Of a DNA stretch of 64,000 bases, positions 47,418 through 56,664 are shown in pieces (the stretch's first letter is position 1; every line of letters starts with the position of its first letter). This DNA comes from Stappia sp. WLB 29. Lineage in GTDB: Bacteria > Pseudomonadota > Alphaproteobacteria > Rhizobiales > Stappiaceae. The translations under genes were made by a program, and so were the position numbers. The notes under the pieces are model-generated. The model had not been told where the DNA came from. It searched no databases and saw only the letters and a program-made list of their open reading frames with translations. The stretch spans positions 620,001 to 684,000 of the forward strand of contig NZ_JALBGD010000001.1 in assembly GCF_023507705.1 (NCBI RefSeq). The letters run 5' to 3'.

Positions 47418-49316
47418 ATGCTGCAGATCACCGACCTCACCTACAGGATTGCCGGACGCACGCTTCTCGAGCGAGCGAGCGTCCTGCTGCCCTCGGGCGC
47501 CAAGACCGGCTTCATCGGCCGCAACGGCGCCGGCAAGTCCACTCTCTTTCGCCTGATCACCGGGGATAGCGCGCCGGAAAGCGGCGAGATCCGCGTGCCC
47601 AAGGGCCTGCGCATCGGCCAGGTGGCGCAGGAGGCTCCGGGGACCGAACAGACGCTTGTGGAGGTGGTGCTGGCCGCCGACACCGAGCGTGCACGGCTGC
47701 TGGAGGAAGCGGAGACGGCGACGGACCCGCTGCGCATCGCCGAGATCCACACCCGCCTTGCCGATATCGACGCCCACACCGCGGAAGCGCGTGCGGCCCG
47801 CATCCTTGCCGGCCTCGGCTTCGATGCCGAGGCGCAGGCCCGCCCCTGCTCGTCCTTTTCCGGCGGTTGGCGCATGCGCGTTGCGCTGGCGGCCGTGCTG
47901 TTCTCCGAGCCGGACCTCCTGCTGCTCGACGAGCCGACCAACTATCTCGACCTGGAAGGCACGCTCTGGCTGGAAAGCTACATTGCCCGGTATCCGCATC
48001 AGGTGCTCCTGATCAGCCACGACCGCGACCTGCTCAACAAGGCGGTCGATTCCATCGTCCATCTCGACCAGCTCAAGCTGACCTTCTATCGCGGCGGCTA
48101 CGACAGTTTCGACCGCCAGCGCCGCGAGTCGCTGCTGCTGCAGGAGAAGAACCGCGAGAAGCAGGAAGCCCAGCGCAAGCACATGCAGGCCTTCGTCGAC
48201 CGCTTCCGCGCCAAGGCGACCAAGGCGCGTCAGGCGCAGTCCCGGCTGAAGATGCTGGAGAAGATGGAGCCCATCGCCGCGGTGGTGGAAACCGACGCAC
48301 TGCCGATCTCCTTTCCCGATCCGGACGGGCGCCTAGCCCCGCCGATTATCCGGCTGGAAAACGTCGCCGTCGGCTATGGCGACACGACCATCCTGTCGCG
48401 GCTGTCGCTCAACATCGACAATGACGACCGCATTGCCCTGCTCGGCTCCAACGGCAACGGCAAGTCGACTTTCGCCAAGCTGATCGCCGGGCGGCTCGAG
48501 CGGCAGTCCGGCGAGATCACCAAGGCCGCGAAGCTGAAGGTCGCCTTCTTCGCCCAGCACCAGCTCGACGAGTTGATGCCGGCGGAAAGCCCGGTTGCCC
48601 ATGTGCGCCGGCTGATGCCGGATGCGCCGGAGGCCAAGGTACGCGCCCGCGTTGCCCGCTTCGGCCTGCCGACGAGCCGCATGGAGACTCCGGCGCGCGA
48701 CCTGTCGGGCGGCGAGAAGGCGCGCCTGCTGCTCGGCCTTGCCACCTTCGAGGGGCCGCACCTGTTGATCCTCGACGAGCCGACGAACCATCTCGATATC
48801 GAGAGCCGCGAGGCGCTGATCCACGCGGTCAACGAGTTCGACGGCGCAGTGATCCTGATCTCGCACGACCGCCATCTGGTCGAGGCTTGCGCCGACCGGC
48901 TCTGGCTCGTCGCCGATGGCGGCGTGCGCAGCTTCGACGGCGACATGGAAGACTATCGCCGCCTGATCCTGCAAAAGGACAAGGGCGAGCGGAGCAACGG
49001 CAGAGAAGCGGCAAGGACCACCGCAGCGGCCGAGCTCGAGGACGATCGCACGGCCCAGGAAAAGCGCCGCTCGGCGGCCGAGCGGCGCGCCCGCCAGGCG
49101 CCGCTGCGCAAGGAAATCCAGGCGGCGGAAAAGGAAATGGCGCGCCTGCAGGAAAAGATCGGCAAGCTCGACGAGGCGCTCGCCGATCCGGATTTCTTCC
49201 GCAAGGATGCGGAGCGGGCGACGAAGTTCGCCAAGGAGCGAGCCTATCTGGAGAAGAAGCTGATCCGCACGGAGGAGCAGTGGCTGGAGCTTTCGGCGGA
49301 ACTGGAAGACGGCTGA
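47418..49316 (+). CDS. ABC-F family ATPase (YheS/Uup-like)
   Basis: 632-residue soluble protein with two ABC domains and no membrane segment. First domain: Walker A GRNGAGKST (about 35), signature FSGGWRMRVAL, Walker B LLLDEPTNYLDL. The linker (about 245-295) is the basic, helical P-site tRNA interaction motif (KQEAQRKHMQAFVDRFRAKATKARQ). Second domain: GSNGNGKST, LSGGEKARLLLGL, LILDEPTNHLDI. A charged coiled-coil tail follows from about 530. ABC-F proteins act on stalled ribosomes; the linker and FSGGWRMR are YheS-like. Confidence 0.92.
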   Translation: MLQITDLTYRIAGRTLLERASVLLPSGAKTGFIGRNGAGKSTLFRLITGDSAPESGEIRVPKGLRIGQVAQEAPGTEQTLVEVVLAADTERARLLEEAETATDPLRIAEIHTRLADIDAHTAEARAARILAGLGFDAEAQARPCSSFSGGWRMRVALAAVLFSEPDLLLLDEPTNYLDLEGTLWLESYIARYPHQVLLISHDRDLLNKAVDSIVHLDQLKLTFYRGGYDSFDRQRRESLLLQEKNREKQEAQRKHMQAFVDRFRAKATKARQAQSRLKMLEKMEPIAAVVETDALPISFPDPDGRLAPPIIRLENVAVGYGDTTILSRLSLNIDNDDRIALLGSNGNGKSTFAKLIAGRLERQSGEITKAAKLKVAFFAQHQLDELMPAESPVAHVRRLMPDAPEAKVRARVARFGLPTSRMETPARDLSGGEKARLLLGLATFEGPHLLILDEPTNHLDIESREALIHAVNEFDGAVILISHDRHLVEACADRLWLVADGGVRSFDGDMEDYRRLILQKDKGERSNGREAARTTAAAELEDDRTAQEKRRSAAERRARQAPLRKEIQAAEKEMARLQEKIGKLDEALADPDFFRKDAERATKFAKERAYLEKKLIRTEEQWLELSAELEDG

Positions 49317-49336
49317 GATCTGCGCGAGGAAAGTTC

Positions 49337-50035
49337 ATGGCAACGCTGACGACCATCGGTTTCGATGCCGACGACACGCTCTGGCACAACGAGCGCAATT
49401 TCCGCCTGACGGAGGAGCGCTTCACCGAGCTGCTCGCAGACTACAGCGACAGGGACAACTTGACGGAGCGCCTGCTCGCGGCGGAACGGCGCAACCTGCG
49501 TCTTTACGGCTATGGCGTGAAAGGCTTCACCCTGTCGATGATCGAGACGACCATCGAAGTCACGGGAGGGAAGGCACCTGCGTCCGTGATCGGACAGATC
49601 CTGGACGCGGGACGCGAGATGCTCTCCCACCCGGTCGAGCCGCTTCCCCACGTGGAAGAAACGCTGTCCGCCCTGTCGGGCAACTTCCGTCTGGTGCTGA
49701 TCACCAAGGGCGACCTGTTCGACCAGGAGCGCAAGGTGGCCGAATCCGGTCTTGCCGAGCATTTCGATGCGGTCGAGATCGTTCCGGAAAAGACGGCAGA
49801 GACCTACCGCACACTGTTCTCGCGCCATGGTGACGGCGCTGCCCGGGCGATGATGGTCGGCAACTCGCTCAAGTCGGACGTCGTGCCGGCGCTCGATGCC
49901 GGCAGCCATGGCGTCCATGTGCCGTACGAGATCACTTGGGCGCTGGAACACGCCGACATGCCGGCCGGCCGTGACCGCTTTCACCAGGTGGCACATCTGG
50001 GAGAGTTGCAGACGCTGCTTTCGCGTTTGGGGTGA
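49337..50035 (+). CDS. HAD-superfamily hydrolase
   Basis: 232 residues. HAD motif I FDADDTLW (residues 9-16; two catalytic Asp), motif II near LITKGD, motif III K in EIVPEKTAE, and motif IV GNSLKSDVVPALDAG. The helical cap lies between about 20 and 100. Probably a small-molecule phosphatase; substrate unknown. GAGGAAAG precedes the ATG, 20 bases after the ABC-F gene, so they likely share a transcript. Confidence 0.9.
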   Translation: MATLTTIGFDADDTLWHNERNFRLTEERFTELLADYSDRDNLTERLLAAERRNLRLYGYGVKGFTLSMIETTIEVTGGKAPASVIGQILDAGREMLSHPVEPLPHVEETLSALSGNFRLVLITKGDLFDQERKVAESGLAEHFDAVEIVPEKTAETYRTLFSRHGDGAARAMMVGNSLKSDVVPALDAGSHGVHVPYEITWALEHADMPAGRDRFHQVAHLGELQTLLSRLG

Positions 50036-50079
50036 CTGGCGGGCCGTAGCTGGCTGCCTGGCATGCCCGTCCCAGCCGG

Positions 50080-50217
50080 CTCCATCTGCGGCTGGTATTC
50101 CAGCGCCCGGAACTTGCCCTCGGCCCTGGCCCGGTACATCGCCATATCCGCCCGCATCAGTTCGGTCGGATCGACCGGCTCATGGGTCGAGGCATGCCCG
50201 ATACCTGCAGTAACCGC
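50080..50217 (-). pseudogene. Relic of a GGDEF domain (C-terminal tail only)
   Basis: The minus strand encodes AVTAGIGHAS, then VDPTELMRADMAMYRARAEG and ALEYQPQME, an unmistakable end of a GGDEF domain (VTxSxGVA ... LLxxADxAMYRAKxxG) running into the usual junction with a following domain. The GGDEF core and everything N-terminal are absent: upstream the frame turns into non-coding sequence and then the unrecognised gene on the other strand. No start codon context. This is the only recognisable content in the 329-base gap 50036-50364. Confidence 0.7.
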
Positions 50218-50364
50218 CTTGCGCTCGCATCCTTGAAGGAAGAAGCAATGGGCGCGGCAAACGCTCGGGCACGCCCGGCTTAACGCTTGGCAAAGAGCCT
50301 TCTCTGGACACAATCCCTGGATGTATCTACCGTTGTCCGAGCGAGAAAAGCGGGCGGATAGCTC

Positions 50365-51150
50365 ATGGAGGACCGGGAAAGGCCGTCGTTCGAGTTCGGC
50401 ACAACCAACAATCTGCTTTGGCTTTCGGGATCTTCCGGCGAGCGGGACGTCACGCCCGAACCGCCCAAGGATCGAGATTTTGCACGCTCGCTGCTCGACG
50501 CGTGTCTTGTCGCGGTTCCGCTGGCGCTCGGGTATTTCGCCGGAATTGCCTACCTCGATGCCTATCTGAGCGCCTTTTCGATCTCCATTCACGAGGTCGA
50601 TGCGCCCCTCGCCACGATCGTCGCCCACTCCTACACCGTCTTCACGCATGCGGGCTTTCTCTGGAAGCTGGCGGTTGTCCTATTGATGCTTTTCGGCGGC
50701 GCCGTTATCTTGTGGCAAGTCAGGCAGAGGCAGCTCGTTTCAAGCGGCTTCCCGATGCACTTCCTGGTCGCAGGAGCCGTGCTCGTTGCCAGCCTGACCG
50801 TGTTCATCGCGATCAAGATAAGCGCCGAAGAAACGGCAAGAACGGCCGCTCAACGCGTGTGGCACGAGGCCAACGCGATCGTCGTTCCTCGAAGTTCACT
50901 GGCGTTGCTGGAGAGCAGACTGAGCGTGCACCAGCAGCTGCGCCTTTCCCGGTGTCTGGATCAGGCCACCATCAAACACGTGCTTGCAACCCCCGAGCGG
51001 TCCTTCGCCCTTTGCGTCATCGCGAAAGAGGGCTTTCTGCTGTCCCATGTCGTGACCTCGGACCGCTATCTTCCCATAAGAAGCCTCAATCCCTGCAAAG
51101 ACACCGCCTGGCGCAACATGCCCTTCTGCAACAGCGAACCCAGAGGTTAG
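50365..51150 (+). CDS. Unrecognised three-helix membrane protein
   Basis: 261 residues; I do not recognise the family. Hydrophilic, acidic N-terminal 40 residues; predicted membrane segments about 43-65 (LLDACLVAVPLALGYFAGIA), 98-117 (KLAVVLLMLFGGAVILW) and 131-151 (HFLVAGAVLVASLTVFIAI); then a soluble C-terminal half of about 110 residues with Cys at about 206, 227, 252 and 258. Weak ribosome site. Followed three bases later by a secreted-protein gene with a GTG start, so the two are a unit. Located next to a GGDEF relic, suggesting a rearranged spot. Confidence 0.65.
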   Translation: MEDRERPSFEFGTTNNLLWLSGSSGERDVTPEPPKDRDFARSLLDACLVAVPLALGYFAGIAYLDAYLSAFSISIHEVDAPLATIVAHSYTVFTHAGFLWKLAVVLLMLFGGAVILWQVRQRQLVSSGFPMHFLVAGAVLVASLTVFIAIKISAEETARTAAQRVWHEANAIVVPRSSLALLESRLSVHQQLRLSRCLDQATIKHVLATPERSFALCVIAKEGFLLSHVVTSDRYLPIRSLNPCKDTAWRNMPFCNSEPRG

Positions 51151-51152
51151 CC

Positions 51153-51866
51153 GTGAAAGCCGTTACAGTCGCAGCCGCCATCGCCGTCTTGTCCACCTTG
51201 CCGACCGCCGGCGCCCAGGACATGGACACGGCGACACACCTTTCCTGGCAAGAATTGAAGGTCGCGATGGTGAAGTCCCCAACGGCTGACAACACCATCG
51301 TCTTCGCCACCGCCACCCCGGTGGGTCATGGAGTGCGAAAGGACGGCGACAATCCGCTTGGAGAGGTGACGCCCATCCAGGGCACCTCGGACATCTCGTT
51401 CCGTCAGTGTGGAGCGGAACATGCCGAGATCATCCCGGCAAGCAGCATCCTGCCCACGAACGAAGTCTGTGCATCGGTGCCTGGGATTTCACACCCCAGC
51501 CTCCAGGCACGGCACTGGGTCTACAGCCCCGATCTCGAAGGTTTCAAGGTCGCCGACCCGGACGATGCACAGCAACCGGGCGCAACGGCTTTCGTGAAAT
51601 GTCACGATCTGCCCAGCGCATTGCTTGTTGTCGCCGGTAAGACGCAAAACGGCGAGGAGGCCATTGCCGGCCCCTCCGAGGCTTTGGCAAGCCTGGACGT
51701 GCACGCCGACAAGCAGGCCGCGGTCCCGGAGGAGACCCTGTCGACACTTTCTCAATGCAGGGTAGCCCCGGAATTCTGGACCTTCGACGCATCTACCAAG
51801 CAACTCGCGAGCGATGCCATGATCCAGATCCTGGGTGTCTCGCGGAACCGCCCGCGCGTCATGTAG
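51153..51866 (+). CDS. Unrecognised secreted/periplasmic protein
   Basis: 237 residues from GTG, with CAGAGG upstream. Signal peptide about 1-22 (MKAVTVAAAIAVLSTLPTAGAQ). The mature part has four Cys (in FRQCGAE, NEVCAS, FVKCHD, LSQCRV), enough for two disulfides, and no domain I know. It follows the three-helix protein by 3 bases, so membrane and periplasmic partners are likely. Ends 14 bases from the opposing methyltransferase gene, with no terminator visible. Confidence 0.65.
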   Translation: MKAVTVAAAIAVLSTLPTAGAQDMDTATHLSWQELKVAMVKSPTADNTIVFATATPVGHGVRKDGDNPLGEVTPIQGTSDISFRQCGAEHAEIIPASSILPTNEVCASVPGISHPSLQARHWVYSPDLEGFKVADPDDAQQPGATAFVKCHDLPSALLVVAGKTQNGEEAIAGPSEALASLDVHADKQAAVPEETLSTLSQCRVAPEFWTFDASTKQLASDAMIQILGVSRNRPRVM

Positions 51867-51880
51867 CCGGGGACTGTGCC

Positions 51881-52588
51881 TCACCCCGCCCGCTGCCAGA
51901 CGTCGCGGACATGCGCGATGATGCGCTCCCCCTTGCGGATATTGTAGGGGTGGCGGTCGATGCGCTGCAGTCCGAACAATGAAAAGCGACCCAGTTCGGA
52001 CAGTGCAAGCGGCCAGGGCGGCCCGTCCGGCGTACTGCCTTCGGGCGCTGTGCGTGTCAGAACCAGGAGTCTGCCGCGAGGCGCCACGAGAGAGGCGACG
52101 GCGGCGAAGGCCCGCTCGCGCAGATCGCCGGAGAGCGCCTGCAGCGTGTAGCACTCGTGCACGAGATCGAAACGGCCGCCCCAGTCCGCCGGCAGGTCGA
52201 ACAGATCGGCCGCACGGTAGTCGACGGCGCTTTCCGGGAAACGCTGGCGCGCCCACTCCACCGCCTTCGGCGACAGGTCGAAACCGGTGGTGCGATAGCC
52301 GGCCTCGGCCAGTGCCTCCGCATTGTCGCCGAGCCCGCAGCCGACATCGACGGCCAACTGCCCCTCGCCCGGATGCGCCACCAGCCAGTCGACCAGTTCC
52401 GCCTTGGGCGCAAGGTCCGCCCAGGGCACGGCCGCCGCATCGCCCTCGGCCGTCTGGTAAACTGCATCGAACCAGGCGGAGCGGTCCTTCCGCTTGCCAC
52501 CCTTGGCGCCGAACAGCCCGTCCAGCCGCTCGCGCGCAGCATCTCGCCGGTCCATGAAGCCCGCCGTGTCGGGCTTGTCCCCGCTCAT
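51881..52588 (-). CDS. Class I SAM-dependent methyltransferase
   Basis: 235 residues. AdoMet motif I is AVDVGCGLGDNAEALAEAG (about 78-96); post-I acid in TTGFDLSPKAVEWAR; motif with DLVHECYTLQAL; later RGRLLVLTR. The layout resembles thiopurine/tellurite-type small-molecule methyltransferases. Substrate unknown. Its start overlaps the holC stop by 4 bases, so it is expressed with a replisome subunit, probably by chance of operon structure. Confidence 0.85.
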   Translation of the reverse strand: MSGDKPDTAGFMDRRDAARERLDGLFGAKGGKRKDRSAWFDAVYQTAEGDAAAVPWADLAPKAELVDWLVAHPGEGQLAVDVGCGLGDNAEALAEAGYRTTGFDLSPKAVEWARQRFPESAVDYRAADLFDLPADWGGRFDLVHECYTLQALSGDLRERAFAAVASLVAPRGRLLVLTRTAPEGSTPDGPPWPLALSELGRFSLFGLQRIDRHPYNIRKGERIIAHVRDVWQRAG

Positions 52589-53034
52589 GCCTTCTTCTCC
52601 CATCGGCCCGCTTCGTTCTGCTGCCAATAGGTGATGTCGTGCCCCGCCTCCTTCATCGCCTTCCAGTGCCGCCGAGCGTCGGCGACCGCGTCCGGATCCT
52701 GTCCGTCGAACAGGAAGACCCCGCGCTGATAGGGCGTGAGATCGGGCGGGCTCGCCCGGTCGACGAGAAAGCGCACCACTGCACCGTTCGGGTTCTCCTC
52801 GCCATCGGTGAGGTAGACCGGCTGCGCCTCCGCATGCCCGTCCGCGGCCGTCCCGTGCGGCAGGAAGGCATCGTCGCGATAGGTCCAGAGCCACGAATCG
52901 AGCGCCTCGCAGCGCTCGCGCGAGCCGGCCTGCACGACACAGCGCCAGCCTCTGCCAAGACAGGTTTCCAGCAGCCCGGGCAGCGCCTGCTCCAGCGGCT
53001 GGCGGGTCAGATGGTAGAAAAGAACCTCGCTCAT
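52585..53034 (-). CDS. holC: DNA polymerase III subunit chi
   Basis: 149 residues. HolC features: FYHLTRQPLEQALPGLLETCLGRGWR at the N terminus, LDSWLWTYRDDAFLPHG in the middle and FLFDGQDPDAVADARRHWKAMK near the end. Links the clamp-loader psi subunit to SSB. In Alphaproteobacteria holC is usually next to pepA, as here. Confidence 0.93.
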   Translation of the reverse strand: MSEVLFYHLTRQPLEQALPGLLETCLGRGWRCVVQAGSRERCEALDSWLWTYRDDAFLPHGTAADGHAEAQPVYLTDGEENPNGAVVRFLVDRASPPDLTPYQRGVFLFDGQDPDAVADARRHWKAMKEAGHDITYWQQNEAGRWEKKA

Positions 53035-53339
53035 TCCGCCCCCCGCTTGTGCAGTGCGGCAGTCCTGCAACAGCCACGATGCGAAGTGCCGTGGGCTGAG
53101 AAACGGGCTTTGATTTGCCAATGATTCACGATTAACGGTTTCCCAACTTCGGCCCGGCAAAGTGACGACCGGGCTGGACCCGGCCGATTCGGCAAATGCT
53201 TCGCGCCACGCGCTGATCCTTCAAACGTCCTGTGGTTGCCGTCACAACGGTCTCGGCAGGATCAGGAAGGCTTGAGCCAGGCGCAAGCGACTGCCGGACG
53301 GTAGAGCCGTCACCGCGCCGGGGCAACGGGAGACATTCG

Positions 53340-53462
53340 ATGGCTGTGCGGATTGCTTTGTTTTTCGGTCTCGTGCTCGGTCTCGCCGGCGTGACCACGG
53401 CAATGGGAACAGTGGTTGTGGAGCCGACGGGCACAAGCTGCGAATCCTACAAGACCTGCTGA
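53340..53462 (+). CDS. Small secreted or membrane peptide (40 residues)
   Basis: MAVRIALFFGLVLGLAGVTT and 20 more residues: a hydrophobic signal-like start, then TVVVEPTGTSCESYKTC with two Cys that could form a disulfide. GGGAGA lies upstream at a good distance, and a bidirectional terminator follows 60 bases later. No family recognised. It occupies the otherwise empty gap (53035-53521) between holC and the pepA terminator. Confidence 0.5.
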   Translation: MAVRIALFFGLVLGLAGVTTAMGTVVVEPTGTSCESYKTC

Positions 53463-53521
53463 TTGCCCTTTCGACCTCCGGCGGTACCCCCGAACCGGGC
53501 CCGTCGGACAACCGGAACGAA

Positions 53522-53547
53522 AAAACCCGCCGCAAGGCGGGTTTTTG
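53522..53547. terminator. Bidirectional terminator
   Basis: AAAAACCCGCC / GGCGGGTTTTT perfect 11-bp stem with a GCAA tetraloop. It serves pepA from one side and the small ORF from the other. Confidence 0.9.
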
Positions 53548-53612
53548 TTGTCTGCCGCTTGAAAGCCGGCTCGGCCGCGGGATCATCCCGCAGCCGAGCC
53601 GCTGGTCTTGCA

Positions 53613-55121
53613 TCAGCCTTCGTAATGGTCGCGTACCAGACGATCCAGCAGGCGCACGCCGAAGCCCGAGGCCCAGCCCTTGCTCACATCGGTCTTGGGG
53701 CTTCCCATCGCCGTGCCGGCAACGTCGATATGCACCCACGGCACATCGTTGACGAAACGCTGCAGGAACTGCGCCGCCGTGATCGAGCCCGCCGAGCGGC
53801 CGCCGGTGTTCTTCATGTCCGCGTTCGGAGTGTCGATCAGCTTGTCGTAATCCTTCGACAGCGGCAGGCGCCAGACCTTCTCGTCCGTGGCAAGGCCGGC
53901 CTCGGCAAGACGCGCGGCCAGTTCGTCGTTGTTGGAGAAGATGCCGGCATGGTGGCTGCCGAGCGCGATGATGATCGCACCGGTCAGCGTTGCCAGGTTG
54001 ATCATGAAGGCCGGCTTGAACCGGTCCTGCGTGTACCAGAGCGCATCCGCCAGAACGAGGCGGCCTTCCGCATCCGTGTTGATGATCTCGATGGTCGCGC
54101 CCGACATCGCCGTGACGATATCGCCCGGCCGCTGCGCCTTGCCGTCCGGCATGTTCTCCACGAGGCCGATGACACCGATGGCATTGACCTTGGCCTTGCG
54201 GGCCGCCAGCGCGTGCATCAGGCCGGTGACGGCCGCCGCGCCGCCCATGTCGCCCTTCATGTCCTCCATCGAGGCCGCCGGCTTGATCGAGATGCCGCCG
54301 GTGTCGAAGACGACGCCCTTGCCGATGAAGGCGAGCGGGGCAGCGTCCTTCTTGCCGCCATTCCAGCGCATGATCACCAGGCGCGGCGGGCTCTCCGAGC
54401 CCTGCGCCACGCCGAGCAGCGCATTCATCTTGAGCTTCTTCATCGCCTTCTCGTCGAGGATCTCGATCTCGACGCCGAGCTTGGAGAGTTCGCTGGCGCG
54501 GTTGGCGAATTCGACGGTGGTCAGCACATTGGCCGGTTCGTTGACGAGGTCCCGGGCCAGCAGCGTGCCGTCGCTCACCGCATCGGCGTCGGCCCAGGCC
54601 TTCTTCGCCGCCTTGGCGTCTTCCAGCAGCAGCGACACCTTGACCGAACCGGTCGTCTCCTCGTCGTCGCCCTTGCGGCTCTTATAGCGATCGAAGACAT
54701 AGGCGCGCAGCTTCATGCCCATCGCGAAGGCCGCTGCGTGGCCGGCATCCACCGCGCCTGCCGGTGTCTCCAGCAGCACCTCGGCCGACTTGGCCTTGCC
54801 GAGCTTGCCCATCACGGTGCCGCCGAGCGCCGCCCAGTCGTTGTCGCCGAGCCCGACAACCTCGTCGGCCTTGCCGAGGCCGACGACCAGCAGCCGGTCG
54901 ACGCCAAGGCCCGCCGGCGCGAGAAGATCGAGCACCGTCTTCGACTTGCCGGAAAAGCCGGCGGTCTCCGCCGCGCGACGGATCAGGTCCAGCGCCCCTT
55001 CGCCAAGGCCGGCCGCGGTAGCGCCGGTTGCCAGCTTGTCGTCGACGAGGATGACGGCGATGCCCTTGTGCGGAGCGTCGGGTTTTGCGAAGGAGATCTT
55101 GGGGAGCAAGGGGAACCTCAT
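53613..55121 (-). CDS. pepA: Leucyl aminopeptidase (M17)
   Basis: 502 residues, cytosolic hexameric metallo-aminopeptidase. The N-terminal regulatory domain runs about 1-165. The C-terminal catalytic domain has the two-metal motif [30 protein letters not shown] and [19 protein letters not shown]. Some PepA proteins also bind DNA. The start at 55121 has only a weak ribosome site. Divergent from the lpt operon across a gap with a CtrA-type box. Confidence 0.95.
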   Translation of the reverse strand: MRFPLLPKISFAKPDAPHKGIAVILVDDKLATGATAAGLGEGALDLIRRAAETAGFSGKSKTVLDLLAPAGLGVDRLLVVGLGKADEVVGLGDNDWAALGGTVMGKLGKAKSAEVLLETPAGAVDAGHAAAFAMGMKLRAYVFDRYKSRKGDDEETTGSVKVSLLLEDAKAAKKAWADADAVSDGTLLARDLVNEPANVLTTVEFANRASELSKLGVEIEILDEKAMKKLKMNALLGVAQGSESPPRLVIMRWNGGKKDAAPLAFIGKGVVFDTGGISIKPAASMEDMKGDMGGAAAVTGLMHALAARKAKVNAIGVIGLVENMPDGKAQRPGDIVTAMSGATIEIINTDAEGRLVLADALWYTQDRFKPAFMINLATLTGAIIIALGSHHAGIFSNNDELAARLAEAGLATDEKVWRLPLSKDYDKLIDTPNADMKNTGGRSAGSITAAQFLQRFVNDVPWVHIDVAGTAMGSPKTDVSKGWASGFGVRLLDRLVRDHYEG

Positions 55122-55292
55122 GTCTGGCAGGAATGGAGGAGATCCAGGGCGGTTTGCCGGACTTGCGACAGCCGCAGACTCGCTGCGCGCCGTGTCAGCC
55201 AGACGGGCGTGCCCGCCCGGAAAATCCTGATGCGTCTAGAATGGTGCCTGTTTTCCCGCTCGGCAAGCGCCCTTGCCGCCTTGCCGGTCCAG

Positions 55293-55307
55293 TTAATCTC
55301 CGGTTAA
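55293..55307. promoter_or_regulatory. CtrA binding box between pepA and lptF
   Basis: TTAATCTCCGGTTAA is a perfect TTAA-N7-TTAA, followed by CC as in the full alphaproteobacterial CtrA consensus. It lies about 170 bases from both divergent start codons in the 355-base gap 55122-55476. It suggests cell-cycle control of lptF-lptG-lptD or pepA. No other perfect box was noticed in the window. Confidence 0.6.
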
Positions 55308-55476
55308 CCCTTTTTCTTCTCGGAGTATTTACCTAAACTGCGGCCTAATCGAATACGACCGGCGCCCGGCCGGCCGACGACCACGTGGGCCGGACCTGCC
55401 GCCCGCCCCCCAAAGGCTCTCTGGCAGCCGACGATTTTCTGGCGCGAGCCCGGTGGGCTGACCGAACACGGACCTG

Positions 55477-56664
55477 ATGACGACCTTCGAGCGGTATGTT
55501 TTCCGGCGCCTTGCCGCCGTCTTCCTGGTGACGCTGACGGCACTGGCCGGCGTCGTCTGGGCGACGCAGGCCCTGCGTCAGCTCGACCTGGTCACCGCCA
55601 AGGGCCAGACCATCGTCCAGTTCATCGGCATGACCATGCTGGCCATGCCCTTTCTGGCGCTCGCCATCGCCCCCTTCGCGCTGCTGATTGCCATGCTGGT
55701 GGTGCTCAACACCCTGTCGAACGACAGCGAGCTCATCGTCATCAACGCATCTGGTGCCTCGCGTTCCGTGCTGCTGCGGCCGATTCTCGTCTTCGCCGCC
55801 GTCATCAGCCTGTTCTGCGCCTCGCTGTCGCTGCTCTTCGCCCCCGCCGGTCTCGCCTCGCTGCGCGACGAGATCACCCAGGTGCGCGTCGATCTGGTCG
55901 CCAACATCGTTCGCCCGGGCCGCTTCATCGGTATCGAGGACGGCCTGACCTTCCACATTCGCAACCGCGGCGGCGACGGCCAGCTCGAAGGCCTGTTGAT
56001 GCACGATGAGCGCGCCGAGGACATCGTCTTCACCTATGAGGCGGCACGCGGACAGATCGTCGAGGCCGCCGACCGCACCCTGCTGGTGATGCAGGACGGC
56101 ACGATCCAGCGCCGTACCCGCGCCACGGGCAGCATCTCCATCGTCCGCTTCCAATCCTATGCTTTCGACCTGTCGAGCATGGTTCCGACCGACACCGTCA
56201 CCACCTACAAGGCCAGCGAACGCTCCACATTGGACCTGCTCGCCCCCGATCCGAACGACGACTACGCGACAGAGAACCGCAACCGACTGACCGCAGAGCT
56301 GCATGACCGGCTGAGCCAGCCGCTCTATCCAATAGCCTTCGCGCTCATCGTCTTCCTGTTCGCCGGCGAGCCGAAGACGACCCGCCAGAACCGCCATGCC
56401 GCGACCCTGACCGCCCTCGTCCTTGCCATCCTGCTGCGCACGGCGGGCTTCGGCATCCTGACGCTGGTGCCGAGCCTGCCCGTCGCGCGCTTTGCGCTCT
56501 ATCTGCTGCCGCTGGCCACCATCATGCTGGTCGGCTGGATGGTCGCCATCGGCCGCAAGCCGCGCTGGATCAACGCTCTTGCCGCCCTCAGCGAGCGGAT
56601 CGGCGAGCGGATCGAGGGCATTGTCGCCCGGTTGCAGGGCCACCAGCAGGGTGGGCCCGCCTGA
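55477..56664 (+). CDS. lptF: LPS export ABC transporter permease LptF
   Basis: 395 residues: two membrane helices, a large periplasmic beta-jellyroll region (about 130-270), then four helices, the YjgP/YjgQ topology. Starts TTFERYVFRRLAAVFLVTL, the LptF hallmark (YxxRxxL near the N terminus). With LptG and LptB it pulls LPS out of the inner membrane. One-base overlap with lptG (TGATG). Confidence 0.95.
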   Translation: MTTFERYVFRRLAAVFLVTLTALAGVVWATQALRQLDLVTAKGQTIVQFIGMTMLAMPFLALAIAPFALLIAMLVVLNTLSNDSELIVINASGASRSVLLRPILVFAAVISLFCASLSLLFAPAGLASLRDEITQVRVDLVANIVRPGRFIGIEDGLTFHIRNRGGDGQLEGLLMHDERAEDIVFTYEAARGQIVEAADRTLLVMQDGTIQRRTRATGSISIVRFQSYAFDLSSMVPTDTVTTYKASERSTLDLLAPDPNDDYATENRNRLTAELHDRLSQPLYPIAFALIVFLFAGEPKTTRQNRHAATLTALVLAILLRTAGFGILTLVPSLPVARFALYLLPLATIMLVGWMVAIGRKPRWINALAALSERIGERIEGIVARLQGHQQGGPA

